A DNA stretch of 64,000 nt from NCBI RefSeq assembly GCF_010120715.1, contig NZ_CP047591.1, positions 434,001-498,000 on the forward strand. The letters run 5' to 3'. How positions within the stretch are numbered: position 1 is the first letter of the stretch; each line of letters begins with the position of its first letter. The notes under the pieces were generated by a model that did not search any database, was not told the origin of the DNA, and was given only the letters and a program-made list of their open reading frames with translations. The translations under genes and the position numbers were made by a program. Below are positions 1 to 8,670 of this stretch, one piece after another. Source of the DNA: Aminipila terrae. Its GTDB lineage: Bacteria; Bacillota; Clostridia; Peptostreptococcales; Anaerovoracaceae.

Positions 1-2050
1 CTGAAACTTTAATTACTGCATTGCTGATATATAGTCCTTTAATCGTATGGTTCTGTCCATCAAATGTACCGCTGAAACAGTGATTCCATGTATCATATCC
101 CATTGGTGTCCAATCTATATTTTGAAGATCTATATCTTTATTTAATGTAATTGTTTTTCCATCAAAACTAACTGGCGGAATAACCTCTCCCTTGCTGTCT
201 TTTGCTACACCGTTTACCAGTTTGGCTAATCCTGTTAACTGTTTAGCATTTTCTAAAGTATAAGTAGCTGCATCTTTGTTTTCTACATACCATTTAATTT
301 CATTTTCAGCAAGTTCACTTGGCAGTTCTCCATATCCAGCCTCTATATAAATGTTTTTATCTAATGTTACCTTATATGTTTCTCCGCTTTTTGCTAAAAC
401 ATTATCTGGCCTGAAATGAAATCCCTCTTTATGCTCCTTTTCCGTAATCTGTATAGACAGCTCGCATGCAGGAGCATAAACTGTTTCAATTCCGTTGTCT
501 TTGAAAACACCAGAATCAGAAATTTTTTCTCCATCTTTAAAATAAGTTATTGTTATATTATCTGCTGAATTATTATATAAACTAAACTTGTATAATGCTT
601 CACTCCCAAATACAGGTAACTCTGCTCCCTGCGCCCATCTATTAGTACTTTCAGCCGTATCCCCACTAGTATTAAGCTGATATGCTATATACCCGTATTT
701 TAACTGGGCTTCTGTACATTGTTCCTTAGAATAACAGTTGGTCACTGCTCCTTCTGGTGAAACTCCGGATACATGATCTCCTGTACCAGTAAAGCTTCCT
801 AAAGACAAACTGTTTTTTACTTTCCCTTTTCCATTTATACCTCCAACGTAATTTACTCCACTGATGTTTCCTTTATTTAAACAATCCTGTGCAAGTCCAT
901 AATTAAGACCTGCAACTCCCCCGATAAAGTTTTTATTGCCTGAAACATCTTTATTATTAATGCATAAAGTGGTATAACCCGTCGCGCATCCAGCAATACC
1001 TCCCACATAGCTTCCTCCATCGGAAATCACTACGTTACTGGTACATCTGGTAATATCAGTACAGTTTGCATACCCAATGATTCCCCCTATATAATCACCG
1101 CTGCATTTTATACTTCCACTCACCGCCAAATCTTTTACTTCACCATTTAGCGTATATCCAAATAATCCCTGATAACTGTCGCTGGTAACGATATTTAAAC
1201 CATCTAATGTATGATTTTTCCCATCAAAGGTTCCCGAAAATGGTGTTTTTTCTGTTCCGGCAGGCTTCCATCCCAGAGATAGGGTTATATCTTTTTCCAA
1301 ACGTACTGTATCTTCGTCAAAATCCACAGAAACCGCTTCTCCTGTGGTATTTTTAAATTTACCATTTACTAAATCAGAGAATCTGTTAAGTTCCTCCGTT
1401 GTACTGATTGTAAAAGTACTTCCTTTTTCATATAGCTTGTTTACATCATAATCACTAATAGAAAAAGTTCCTGCACTCTCCATTAAAGTCATCATAAGTG
1501 GCTCTATGGCTGCTGTTGTTGTAGCATCTGTTACAGCACTGTCAGTGGTCACCTCAGTTTTACTATCTGTAACTGCACTTCCAGTAGTTTCGCCAGTTTT
1601 TGTGCTATCCGTTACAGCACTATCGGTAGTTTGACCTGTTTTCGTATCATCCGTGGTCTTACTATCAGTTGTTTCTCCTGTTTTCGTATCACCCGTAGCT
1701 GCACTATCGGTAGTTCCACCTGTTTTGGTATCACCCGTGGTTGTACTGTCAGGGTTTCCTCCCGATTTCGTATCACCCGTGGTTGTACTGTCAGTTGTTC
1801 CTTCTGTTTTCGTATCACCCGTGGTTATACTGTCAGTGGTTTTTCCTGCTTCCGTACCACCTGTAGCGGCACCATCCGTTATAGTGCCATCGCTGTTTTC
1901 TTTTGCTGTCGCCTGACTTTCGGAAACTGAGTTTCCTGTAGCCTGACTAACCGAATTCAACTCATCTCCTGCATAAGCAATCGCTGTAAACTGCGATATA
2001 ATCATAGTCATGCAGAGAATTGCGCATAAAAAATTCTTTCTTTTTGTCAA
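1..2050 (-). CDS. secreted GLUG-repeat surface protein (N-terminal part, runs off the window)
   Basis: Reading the minus strand from a TTG codon at 2050 gives one open frame to the window edge, about 683 residues, so the C-terminus is missing. The TTG is preceded by a GAGAGGAG ribosome binding site and starts a signal peptide (basic start, hydrophobic core, AYA cleavage site near residue 27). Residues about 50-170 are a Thr/Asp/Gly-rich linker made of imperfect 11-14 residue units of the type TTGDTKTGGTTDS. Further on come repeated blocks of the form GTFDGKNHTLDGL and YVGGIAG, the GLUG-type motifs of beta-helical surface proteins and adhesins. An extracellular adhesive or matrix role is inferred; no catalytic motif is visible. 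It is separated from the next gene upstream by a terminator, so it is probably its own transcription unit. Confidence 0.8.
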   Translation of the reverse strand, partial: MTKRKNFLCAILCMTMIISQFTAIAYAGDELNSVSQATGNSVSESQATAKENSDGTITDGAATGGTEAGKTTDSITTGDTKTEGTTDSTTTGDTKSGGNPDSTTTGDTKTGGTTDSAATGDTKTGETTDSKTTDDTKTGQTTDSAVTDSTKTGETTGSAVTDSKTEVTTDSAVTDATTTAAIEPLMMTLMESAGTFSISDYDVNKLYEKGSTFTISTTEELNRFSDLVNGKFKNTTGEAVSVDFDEDTVRLEKDITLSLGWKPAGTEKTPFSGTFDGKNHTLDGLNIVTSDSYQGLFGYTLNGEVKDLAVSGSIKCSGDYIGGIIGYANCTDITRCTSNVVISDGGSYVGGIAGCATGYTTLCINNKDVSGNKNFIGGVAGLNYGLAQDCLNKGNISGVNYVGGINGKGKVKNSLSLGSFTGTGDHVSGVSPEGAVTNCYSKEQCTEAQLKYGYIAYQLNTSGDTAESTNRWAQGAELPVFGSEALYKFSLYNNSADNITITYFKDGEKISDSGVFKDNGIETVYAPACELSIQITEKEHKEGFHFRPDNVLAKSGETYKVTLDKNIYIEAGYGELPSELAENEIKWYVENKDAATYTLENAKQLTGLAKLVNGVAKDSKGEVIPPVSFDGKTITLNKDIDLQNIDWTPMGYDTWNHCFSGTFDGQNHTIKGLYISNAVIKVS

Positions 2051-2089
2051 TTCAGTCTCTCCTCTCTAAAAACTTCAATAATAATAAAT

Positions 2090-2132
2090 AAAAAAGGTCC
2101 TTTACTATAGTTTTTTACTATAATAAAGAACC
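2090..2132 (-). terminator. intrinsic terminator downstream of the DUF2292 gene
   Basis: On the minus strand a 15-16 bp stem (GGTTCTTTATTATAGT pairing with ACTATAGTAAAGGACC) is followed by a run of T. It lies between the DUF2292 gene and the surface-protein start and should separate the two. Confidence 0.8.
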
Positions 2133-2161
2133 TCCAGTTTTCTGGTCAGCTCTAACCATAA

Positions 2162-2320
2162 TTACAATTTTATACTTCTCCTGACTTCTTCCAGCCGTAT
2201 AGGCTTCCCATCGTTGATTATGACTTTTATCTCTCCAAAACCGATTTGATGAATAATCTTCAGCAGTTTTTGTTCCTGCTCATTTGGAATAACATTTTTC
2301 TTTTCTGCCTCTACTGACAT
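2162..2320 (-). CDS. DUF2292 (YezD-like) small protein, 52 aa
   Basis: A 52-residue frame starts with ATG at 2320 behind the strong site GCAGGAGG. The core reads LLKIIHQIGFGEIKVIINDG followed by KPIRLEE, which matches the pattern of the DUF2292/YezD family of tiny Firmicutes proteins (hydrophobic helix, then a beta-hairpin ending in DGKxxxxE). The biochemical role of the family is not established. The gene is the only one between a cobalamin riboswitch with terminator upstream and another terminator downstream, so its synthesis is probably switched off by B12. It sits downstream of the Tad pilus locus but appears to be transcribed separately. Confidence 0.7.
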   Translation of the reverse strand: MSVEAEKKNVIPNEQEQKLLKIIHQIGFGEIKVIINDGKPIRLEEVRRSIKL

Positions 2321-2435
2321 TTCTTTTTCCTCCTGCATTTACTAACATTAGATTATTTCTCATCAATCCCACTTTTATGTTTATCCCTTATATACAGCAG
2401 TTACTGCTACATATTTTTTCTGATTAAATTCACAT

Positions 2436-2463
2436 AAAAAAAGCTGTAGCATTATTGCTACAG
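2436..2463 (-). terminator. intrinsic terminator, expression platform of the cobalamin riboswitch
   Basis: The minus strand reads GCTGTAGC, a 5-nt loop region and GCTACAGC followed by seven T. It lies between the riboswitch aptamer and the DUF2292 gene, as expected for transcriptional control. Confidence 0.85.
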
Positions 2464-2517
2464 CCCGTATTTCTGTATAATTTTAATCATTTGTATTACA
2501 AGAATTGCCGAATACCC

Positions 2518-2716
2518 GTCGGATTCTGTCTTCATTTTAAGCAGGTATTCTGGCTTACGCATTATCATCCTTACCAAGCCTTCCCAAGAAATTACTCAGT
2601 GGCTCACCCATTTATCTTTGTATGACAGGCAGGACTCCTCGTTTACAGCGGCGGGACCGCGCAGGACTTGAACCTGCTTCCCTCTTAGCTATCCGCCAAA
2701 ATCCCCTTAGATTCCA
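2518..2716 (-). promoter_or_regulatory. cobalamin (B12) riboswitch
   Basis: On the minus strand the conserved parts appear in the right order: AGAGGGAAGCAGGTTCAAGT, then GCGGTCCCGCCGCTGTAA, then GCCACTGAG, then GGGAAGGC, then the B12 box AAGCCAGAATACCTGC at 2541-2556. These match the cobalamin riboswitch consensus closely. A terminator hairpin and the small DUF2292 gene follow. No B12 synthesis or transport gene is in reach in this window. Confidence 0.93.
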
Positions 2717-2869
2717 GCGAACAGAACATAAAATGATCTATTAAATTTCACCACAATCATGTTATCATTGATTTTCCTCTACGTCAACACCCTGAAGAAA
2801 TTTTATGTAAAATAACAGTTTAAGTTGTCGAAAAATGTTTTTACTGAACTAACTGATATAAATTCGTTT

Positions 2870-3976
2870 CTATTCCACCAATCTGGTTATTGTAAAAGGG
2901 ACACTCTGGGCGGCCTGGGAACTGTATGTTAGATTTATCCCTCCATCACAGGTCACCAAATCTCCAACAATAGACCCATAAAAAATACCACTGTTACCAT
3001 TTAGTCTTACTGTGCCTTTCGGGGCATAAAGAATTCCTGTCACATCACCACTGCCACCATTAAATGTGATATTTCCGTTCATTGAGTAAAAGCATACCGA
3101 ATCTGACGCATTCATGCTTACGTTACTACCGTTAAATGTCATATCTCCAGTTGCTAATATACTTCCATTAGAATGAATCCCACTACCGTTTATAGTGAGA
3201 TTTCCATTAATAAACACCGTAGAATAGACGGAAAGCATGGCATTTAGCTGCTCAGCTGACATGGTATACTGATTACTGCTAGCTTTAAAGGATGCACCAA
3301 AAACATTGATTAAAGTACTTTGATTAACCGTAGTTGCCAGAGTTAAAACATCAGAAAAATCAGGCATAGAGACATACGGAGAATTTTCTATTTTCCCTGA
3401 TGAAGCATTAACCTTGGCATCAATAGTATTTACAGCAGTAACAACTCCAGTTACCGTGGCAGCATTTTTTATGCTATTATTAGAGTGAACATTGCCATCA
3501 ATTATGTTCTGTCCTTTAAACTGCAATAAATCCATTTCACTACCAGAGAATAGTGCATACTTAAAAGGTCCAAAAACACTGCTGCACTCCGCTGCTGCAC
3601 TTACAGACACTTTTGTATTATCTTCTCTTTTGAATATTTTTGCAAAAGTATATTCAACCGGATGGCTGGCAGTTATTCTTATCCTCTTATTTGAATTCAC
3701 AAATTCTATTTGGTCAATTTCCTCTTCATCAAATCCATTTTCCTCAAAATACATAATCGACTTTTGTTTTGCCGCTACAATACTGTCTGGCAATTCCTGT
3801 GCCCCTGCAAGGCAGGCAGCATCTACTGCGCTCTGAAGCTGCTGCTTTTCTAGTGCAACTCTTCCCACATCAATTACTATTGCTGTAAAGGCCATCAGTA
3901 CAGTAATAAATAATGCCACCATAATGGTAACTGAACCTTGTTCTTCTCTGTACCCACAATACTTAAAAACATTCAT
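2870..3976 (-). CDS. TadG-like pilus-associated protein
   Basis: The 368-residue product begins with a short basic segment and EEQGSVTIMVALFITVLMAF, the class III prepilin-like N-terminus and single transmembrane helix of the TadE/TadG group, followed by the Tad motif (DVGRVALEKQQLQSAVDAA, then CLAGAQELP). The rest, from about residue 150, is Asn/Gly/Ser-rich and repetitive (NGNLTINGSGIHSNG-like units), suggesting an extracellular beta-solenoid. It is the last gene of the Tad operon, 6 bp after the coiled-coil gene. A minor pilin or cell-surface anchoring role is inferred from family and place; the exact function is unknown. Confidence 0.75.
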   Translation of the reverse strand: MNVFKYCGYREEQGSVTIMVALFITVLMAFTAIVIDVGRVALEKQQLQSAVDAACLAGAQELPDSIVAAKQKSIMYFEENGFDEEEIDQIEFVNSNKRIRITASHPVEYTFAKIFKREDNTKVSVSAAAECSSVFGPFKYALFSGSEMDLLQFKGQNIIDGNVHSNNSIKNAATVTGVVTAVNTIDAKVNASSGKIENSPYVSMPDFSDVLTLATTVNQSTLINVFGASFKASSNQYTMSAEQLNAMLSVYSTVFINGNLTINGSGIHSNGSILATGDMTFNGSNVSMNASDSVCFYSMNGNITFNGGSGDVTGILYAPKGTVRLNGNSGIFYGSIVGDLVTCDGGINLTYSSQAAQSVPFTITRLVE

Positions 3977-3982
3977 GAGCCA

Positions 3983-5020
3983 TCACACTTCCATTTCATG
4001 CTCTTCAGTTTTTTTGATATCATTGGACTTACTTAGCGCTTTCAGCTTTATTTCCAACATAGCAAGATTTGAATTTGCCTCACTAAGTTTTTGTTCTACA
4101 ATAATTTTTTCCATTGTAATATCAGATTTTTCATTAATAAACTGTACTATCTTTTTAGTATTCTCCTGCAATTCTTTTTCCATCAAATTGTTGGCATTTA
4201 ATATCTTTTCGTTTTGTGTTTCAAGCTTTTCCACTGTTTTATTCAGGCTTTCTATGATTTGTTTTTGTAATTTAGTTTCAGCCGTTAAATCCGCTAAAGA
4301 TTGCTCTTTTATGGCTGCCTGTGAATTTAAAGCAGACATCACTTCCGTCTGCATCATCAGCTGATTGGTCAAATTCTTTACATGGGCAGTTAATTCTGCA
4401 GTCTGGCCGTCAGATTGCACCGTTTTTAGATATTTAAGTTCTTCTGTTTTGTCTTCTATATTAATGGTCAGCTCTACCAGCTTATCTCTTATTTTTTGGG
4501 ATTCTTGTTTTTCTGCAATAAGCATTTCTTTGGAAGCTTTTATTTCCTGACAATAATCCTCGTTCAGTTCGGTCAAGTCATTCATAGAAACCTTCAATCG
4601 CCTGATTTCATTCTCCAGTGAGATTTTGTCAAAATTGTGTTTCTTGTTTTCTTCCTCCAAAGCTATACATTTATTTTTCATAACAAGGACATCCTGCATG
4701 GTCATTTCTGAGTCTTCCTGTTGTACACATGACATAGATTCACAAAGATTTTTATACTCCAGCTCAATTTTATTTATTTGATGTTTAAGGGATTCATTGA
4801 CATTATTAAGTTCCTCTTTTTCATTATATATCGTCTGTAAATTCTCATAAAAAGTATCTGCCATTGTCTGCTGCTGCTTACGTATAATGCTTAGATATTC
4901 CAAAACCGACTGTTTGGTATATCCGCCCATTCTTGTCTTTAAATATTGATTCATATCAATTTCTTCGGTTTTTAAACGTAATGTTTCAACCATACTTAGT
5001 CCATTCAACCTATCTGCCAT
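3983..5020 (-). CDS. coiled-coil protein of the Tad locus (DivIVA-like N-terminus possible)
   Basis: The product has 345 residues, nearly all of it charged heptad-like helix rich in Glu, Lys, Leu and Gln from about residue 50 to the end, so a long coiled coil is expected. The segment MNQYLKTRMGGYTKQSVLEYLS near residues 23-44 resembles the N-terminal membrane-binding motif of DivIVA-type proteins, but this is a weak resemblance. No signal peptide or transmembrane helix is visible. It lies between the DUF192 gene and the TadG-like gene in the same orientation. A polar scaffold for the pilus machine is one possible role; this is inference only. Confidence 0.5.
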   Translation of the reverse strand: MADRLNGLSMVETLRLKTEEIDMNQYLKTRMGGYTKQSVLEYLSIIRKQQQTMADTFYENLQTIYNEKEELNNVNESLKHQINKIELEYKNLCESMSCVQQEDSEMTMQDVLVMKNKCIALEEENKKHNFDKISLENEIRRLKVSMNDLTELNEDYCQEIKASKEMLIAEKQESQKIRDKLVELTINIEDKTEELKYLKTVQSDGQTAELTAHVKNLTNQLMMQTEVMSALNSQAAIKEQSLADLTAETKLQKQIIESLNKTVEKLETQNEKILNANNLMEKELQENTKKIVQFINEKSDITMEKIIVEQKLSEANSNLAMLEIKLKALSKSNDIKKTEEHEMEV

Positions 5021-5037
5021 GACAAATCACTTCCTCC

Positions 5038-5373
5038 TTATTTTTCTATCCTAAAAAGAATAGTGTCTCCAGCCTTTATATTAAATGCTGTGCCTTCTTT
5101 CAGCTCCAGAATATGCCTTGTTTTTTTGATATATTTTCCTATACTCCATGGTCTCAGTGTTTCAATTCCCAATACTTTAAAATTCTTTGAAAGATAAATT
5201 ACGTCAATGGACATTCTCATAAAAAAGCAATGTATGGATGGAGAATTTAAAAGAAGCAATCCTTCCCCATGTCCAAGGCTTTTTTTACCCATAAGACCCA
5301 GAAAACGCTCTATAAAATTATCTGCAATACATACTTTATCTGCCAAAATAATGTTATTACAATATACAACCAT
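5038..5373 (-). CDS. DUF192 family protein
   Basis: The 111-residue product has the family hallmarks FIERFLGLMGKKSLGHGEGL, HCFFMRMSIDVIYL and the C-terminal AGDTILF strand. DUF192 proteins are small beta-rich proteins of unknown function. This one lacks a signal peptide, so it should be cytoplasmic. It sits 10 bp after tadC and 17 bp before the coiled-coil gene, in the Tad operon. Its part in pilus assembly is not known. Confidence 0.8.
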   Translation of the reverse strand: MVVYCNNIILADKVCIADNFIERFLGLMGKKSLGHGEGLLLLNSPSIHCFFMRMSIDVIYLSKNFKVLGIETLRPWSIGKYIKKTRHILELKEGTAFNIKAGDTILFRIEK

Positions 5374-5382
5374 AAATACACC

Positions 5383-6348
5383 TCACCCAAATTGCTGGAA
5401 AACCTTTAAAACAGCTGGCCCCATTAGAATAATAAATATAACAGGAAAGATAAATAAAACCATAGGGAGTAAAATTTTGATAGAAATTTTTTGTGCCCGC
5501 TCCTCAATTTTATTTCGTCTGTTCTGCCGCATTCCCGCAGCCTGAGCCCGAAGAACATTTTTAATGGATATTCCAAGCTCCCCTGCCTGTACAATTGCTC
5601 CAGTAAAAGTCCTGACTTCCCCAATTTCACACCGTTCTCCTAAAAATAAGAGAGCATCACGTCTTGATCTGCCCATGGACATTTCTCTATACGTCACAGC
5701 CAGTTCATCAATAAAGGTTCCCTCCATATTTTCAATTACATGAAAGATTGCCTGTTCAAATCCCAGCCCTGCTTCTACATTCACACTAATAAGATCTAAA
5801 ACTTCAGGTAACTGCTGTTCCATAGCTTTATGCCTTTTACTTATCCTTGTAGCAAGATGAAACCTTATGGCTGCATACCCCACATAAATACCAACCGCTG
5901 CTGAAAGTAAACAATGTAAGGTATTTTGCCTGAGCAGTAAAGCTATTGCAATGAATGCCAATGAAATCCCTAAAATAACCATAATACGTATCATTTGATA
6001 TTCATGTAGTTCCAACTTTAACCCAGCCCGATAAATGTTTTTTTTCAGTTTGTCATTTTTTAGATTTTTGAATAAAAGCTCTGAAGTCGAATATTTACCT
6101 ATAGATTTCTTTATATTTACTATTATTGGCCGGAAAACCAGCTTCATAATTCGCTTGGAAAAAGGCAGACAGAGTTCTTCATCATGAACATAATCTCTTT
6201 GGAATCCACTGTTTATGTTCTGAAGACGTCTTTTAATCGCATTATTTTGTTCTTCATAGGGTTTTAAAACAATTATAATGCCGCAATAGATAAAAGTTCC
6301 TAATAAAACAGCAATCAAATACACCATATCATCTTCCTCAATACTCAA
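5383..6348 (-). CDS. tadC: Tad pilus inner-membrane platform protein TadC (T2SS F family)
   Basis: The 321-residue product has a first membrane helix at its start, two more around residues 118-160, a cytoplasmic T2SS-F domain (QLPEVLDLISVNVEAGLGFE, then MSMGRSRRDALL and AGELGISIKNVLRAQA) and a last membrane helix near the C-terminus. This is the architecture of TadC, which pairs with TadB to form the platform turned by the TadA ATPase. The start overlaps the end of tadB by 11 bp, which indicates translational coupling. Confidence 0.9.
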   Translation of the reverse strand: MSIEEDDMVYLIAVLLGTFIYCGIIIVLKPYEEQNNAIKRRLQNINSGFQRDYVHDEELCLPFSKRIMKLVFRPIIVNIKKSIGKYSTSELLFKNLKNDKLKKNIYRAGLKLELHEYQMIRIMVILGISLAFIAIALLLRQNTLHCLLSAAVGIYVGYAAIRFHLATRISKRHKAMEQQLPEVLDLISVNVEAGLGFEQAIFHVIENMEGTFIDELAVTYREMSMGRSRRDALLFLGERCEIGEVRTFTGAIVQAGELGISIKNVLRAQAAGMRQNRRNKIEERAQKISIKILLPMVLFIFPVIFIILMGPAVLKVFQQFG

Positions 6349-7285
6349 TGTCTACAATTTTATTAATAATGACAAAACCAATCAGTTCCATTAATATAGA
6401 AACACCTATCATGATTTTCCCAATAGACGTTTCAAAGAATGACAGAAAGTATTGGGGATTTAAAATCATAAGAAGAATTATAATAAAAATTGGTAGCAAT
6501 CCAATTACTATTCCTGACATCCTCCCCTGTGCAGTCAATACACGCACTTCCTGTTTAATGCGTATTCTGTCCTTAATGGTATCTGAAATTGTGTCCAGAA
6601 TTTCAGATAAGTTTCCTCCCACCTGCTCTGAGGTTATTACTGCAGACACCAGTAAACCCAGATCATTATTTTGTACACGATTCACCATATGGTGCAATGC
6701 ATCATTTTTATTTACACCAAAGCGCATTTCTCGCAGAGTCTTTGTGAATTCAACAGATATGGGAGGCTGCATATCATTTGCGATACTTTCCATGGATTGC
6801 TGAAATGTGAAACCTGATTTTATACAATTGCTCATAACTACCAGTGACTCTCCCAGCTGCTTATTAAATTCTGTTTGACGCTTTCTCCTGGATTTGTGTA
6901 TGAACAATGGAGGAATGATAAAACCCACAATTGCAAAGCCGGCGGCGGTAACTATGCTCAGGCCAGAAAGTGAAATAATTAAAATGGGCAGGTAGGTCAT
7001 AATAATCCAGATGTAAATAAACTCTGACGCCCTTAGTTTAATTCCCGACATAGCCAAATAATCACTAAATTCTTTACTGGCAATTTTAAAGTTTCTATCT
7101 TTTTTCTTCTTGTACTTTTCAATTTTTTCTTTATAAAACTGATCTTGTATACGGGAAATGGCATCCTTATTCAGATATTTATTTAATCGATTTTCAATAA
7201 ATTCTCTTCCAGAATTTTTTTTTATTAAAAGAATAATAAAATAAGTGAGAATAGCTGCAAAAAAAGCAATAAAGTAAGTTAGCAT
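6338..7285 (-). CDS. tadB: Tad pilus inner-membrane platform protein TadB (T2SS F family)
   Basis: The 315-residue product has an N-terminal membrane helix, a pair of helices near residues 88-130, the T2SS-F domain with LVVMSNCIKSGFTFQQSMESIA and EQVGGNLSEILDTISDTI, and two C-terminal helices. This matches TadB, the partner of TadC in the inner-membrane platform. It follows tadA by 9 bp and overlaps tadC. Confidence 0.9.
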   Translation of the reverse strand: MLTYFIAFFAAILTYFIILLIKKNSGREFIENRLNKYLNKDAISRIQDQFYKEKIEKYKKKKDRNFKIASKEFSDYLAMSGIKLRASEFIYIWIIMTYLPILIISLSGLSIVTAAGFAIVGFIIPPLFIHKSRRKRQTEFNKQLGESLVVMSNCIKSGFTFQQSMESIANDMQPPISVEFTKTLREMRFGVNKNDALHHMVNRVQNNDLGLLVSAVITSEQVGGNLSEILDTISDTIKDRIRIKQEVRVLTAQGRMSGIVIGLLPIFIIILLMILNPQYFLSFFETSIGKIMIGVSILMELIGFVIINKIVDIEY

Positions 7286-7294
7286 AATTTCACC

Positions 7295-8656
7295 TCATTT
7301 CTTAAACCAGTCGTCTCTCACAAGCACTCCATTTGATACCAATTTCTCTAAGAAAGTGGGACGTATTCCCATTGAAACAAAATTACCTGTGATTTTTCCT
7401 TCTGAATCCAATCCCTGCTGTCTGAATACAAATAAATCCTGAAGAGTAATCGTATCTCCTTCCATTCCCACTACCTGAGTGATATTTATCACCTTACGGG
7501 AACCATCTTTCATTCTCGCCTGTTGAACTATTACATCAAGAGCTGAAGCGATCTGTTCCCTGATTGCTTTAACTGGTAGCTCCATCCCAGACATAAGTAC
7601 CATGGTTTCAAGCCTTGACATAAGATCCCTGGGAGAGTTGGCATGTGCTGTGGTCAGAGATCCATCATGCCCTGTGTTCATAGCCTGCAGCATATCCAGA
7701 GTCTCACCGGAACGTACTTCGCCGACTATAATACGGTCAGGCCTCATACGCAACGAATTTCTTACCAATTCTCTGATAGTAATCTGACCTGCACCCTCCA
7801 GATTTGCAGGACGGCTTTCCATGGTGACTACATGATTCTGTCTTAGCTGAAGCTCTGCAGCATCTTCTATGGTAACAATTCTTTCTGTATCCGGAATATA
7901 TCCAGATAAAACATTGAGTAAAGTTGTTTTTCCACTGCCTGTACCACCAGAAACAATAACATTTAATTTACCTTTCACACATGCTTCTAAAAAGGACATC
8001 ATCATAGGAGATACAGATGATTTTTTTATTAAATCACTCACACTTAAAGGATTTTTGGAAAACTTTCGTATGGTTAAACTTGGACCATTCAGTACAATGG
8101 GAGGAATAACAGCATTTACTCTTGATCCGTCTGCAAGCCTTGCATCAACCATAGGGCTTGTTTCATCAATCCGTCTTCCTACAGAAGAAACAATACGGTT
8201 GATAACATTTAGTAAATGTTGATTATCTTTAAAAACAGTAGTACTTAATTCCAGCTTTCCTCTACGCTCTATGTACACGTTATACGGCCCATTGACCATT
8301 ATTTCACTGATTTCTTCATCTTCCAGAAGGGGCTCTAAAGGGCCTAACCCCACAACGTTATTATAAATCTCCTTTTGAATTCGCAAGCGGTCTGACCGGG
8401 ATATTCCAGATACACTTACATCAATTAATCCTTCTATTGACTTTAATAGATATTCCTCCTGATTTTCTGTAATATCATTACCCCTTGCGGCTTCATTATT
8501 GATTAATTCAATAATTTCCGTATGCACTTTTTCTTTTAAGTCAGAATAATCATCTACAAATGTTACATTTCCTTTGTTTAAACTGTTCACCTTTTCTGTA
8601 ACAGCCTCCGTATGCTGCTTCATTTTCTGTTTTTCCAGTTTTTCCAGCAAACTCAT
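7295..8656 (-). CDS. tadA: Tad pilus assembly ATPase TadA/CpaF
   Basis: The 453-residue product is a type II/IV secretion ATPase of the CpaF type. An N-terminal region of about 100 residues is followed by the conserved GLGPLEPLLEDEEISEIMVNG, the Walker A GGTGSGKTT at about residues 237-245, the Asp box (VTIEDAAELQL), Walker B (RPDRIIVGEVRSGE) and the His box (NTGHDGSLTTAHAN). It is the motor that drives pilus assembly at the cytoplasmic face. It lies between tadZ and tadB with short gaps. Confidence 0.95.
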   Translation of the reverse strand: MSLLEKLEKQKMKQHTEAVTEKVNSLNKGNVTFVDDYSDLKEKVHTEIIELINNEAARGNDITENQEEYLLKSIEGLIDVSVSGISRSDRLRIQKEIYNNVVGLGPLEPLLEDEEISEIMVNGPYNVYIERRGKLELSTTVFKDNQHLLNVINRIVSSVGRRIDETSPMVDARLADGSRVNAVIPPIVLNGPSLTIRKFSKNPLSVSDLIKKSSVSPMMMSFLEACVKGKLNVIVSGGTGSGKTTLLNVLSGYIPDTERIVTIEDAAELQLRQNHVVTMESRPANLEGAGQITIRELVRNSLRMRPDRIIVGEVRSGETLDMLQAMNTGHDGSLTTAHANSPRDLMSRLETMVLMSGMELPVKAIREQIASALDVIVQQARMKDGSRKVINITQVVGMEGDTITLQDLFVFRQQGLDSEGKITGNFVSMGIRPTFLEKLVSNGVLVRDDWFKK

Positions 8657-8670
8657 AGGATTCCTTCTTT

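Noticed and set aside
1612..1930. Overlapping open frames on both strands in the repeat tract, which could look like repeat proteins
   Set aside because: They are other readings of the Thr/Asp/Gly repeat tract of the surface protein; none has a ribosome binding site.
3492..4364. Plus-strand open frames opposite the TadG-like and coiled-coil genes
   Set aside because: They are antisense shadows of genes with clear family features and carry no ribosome binding sites.
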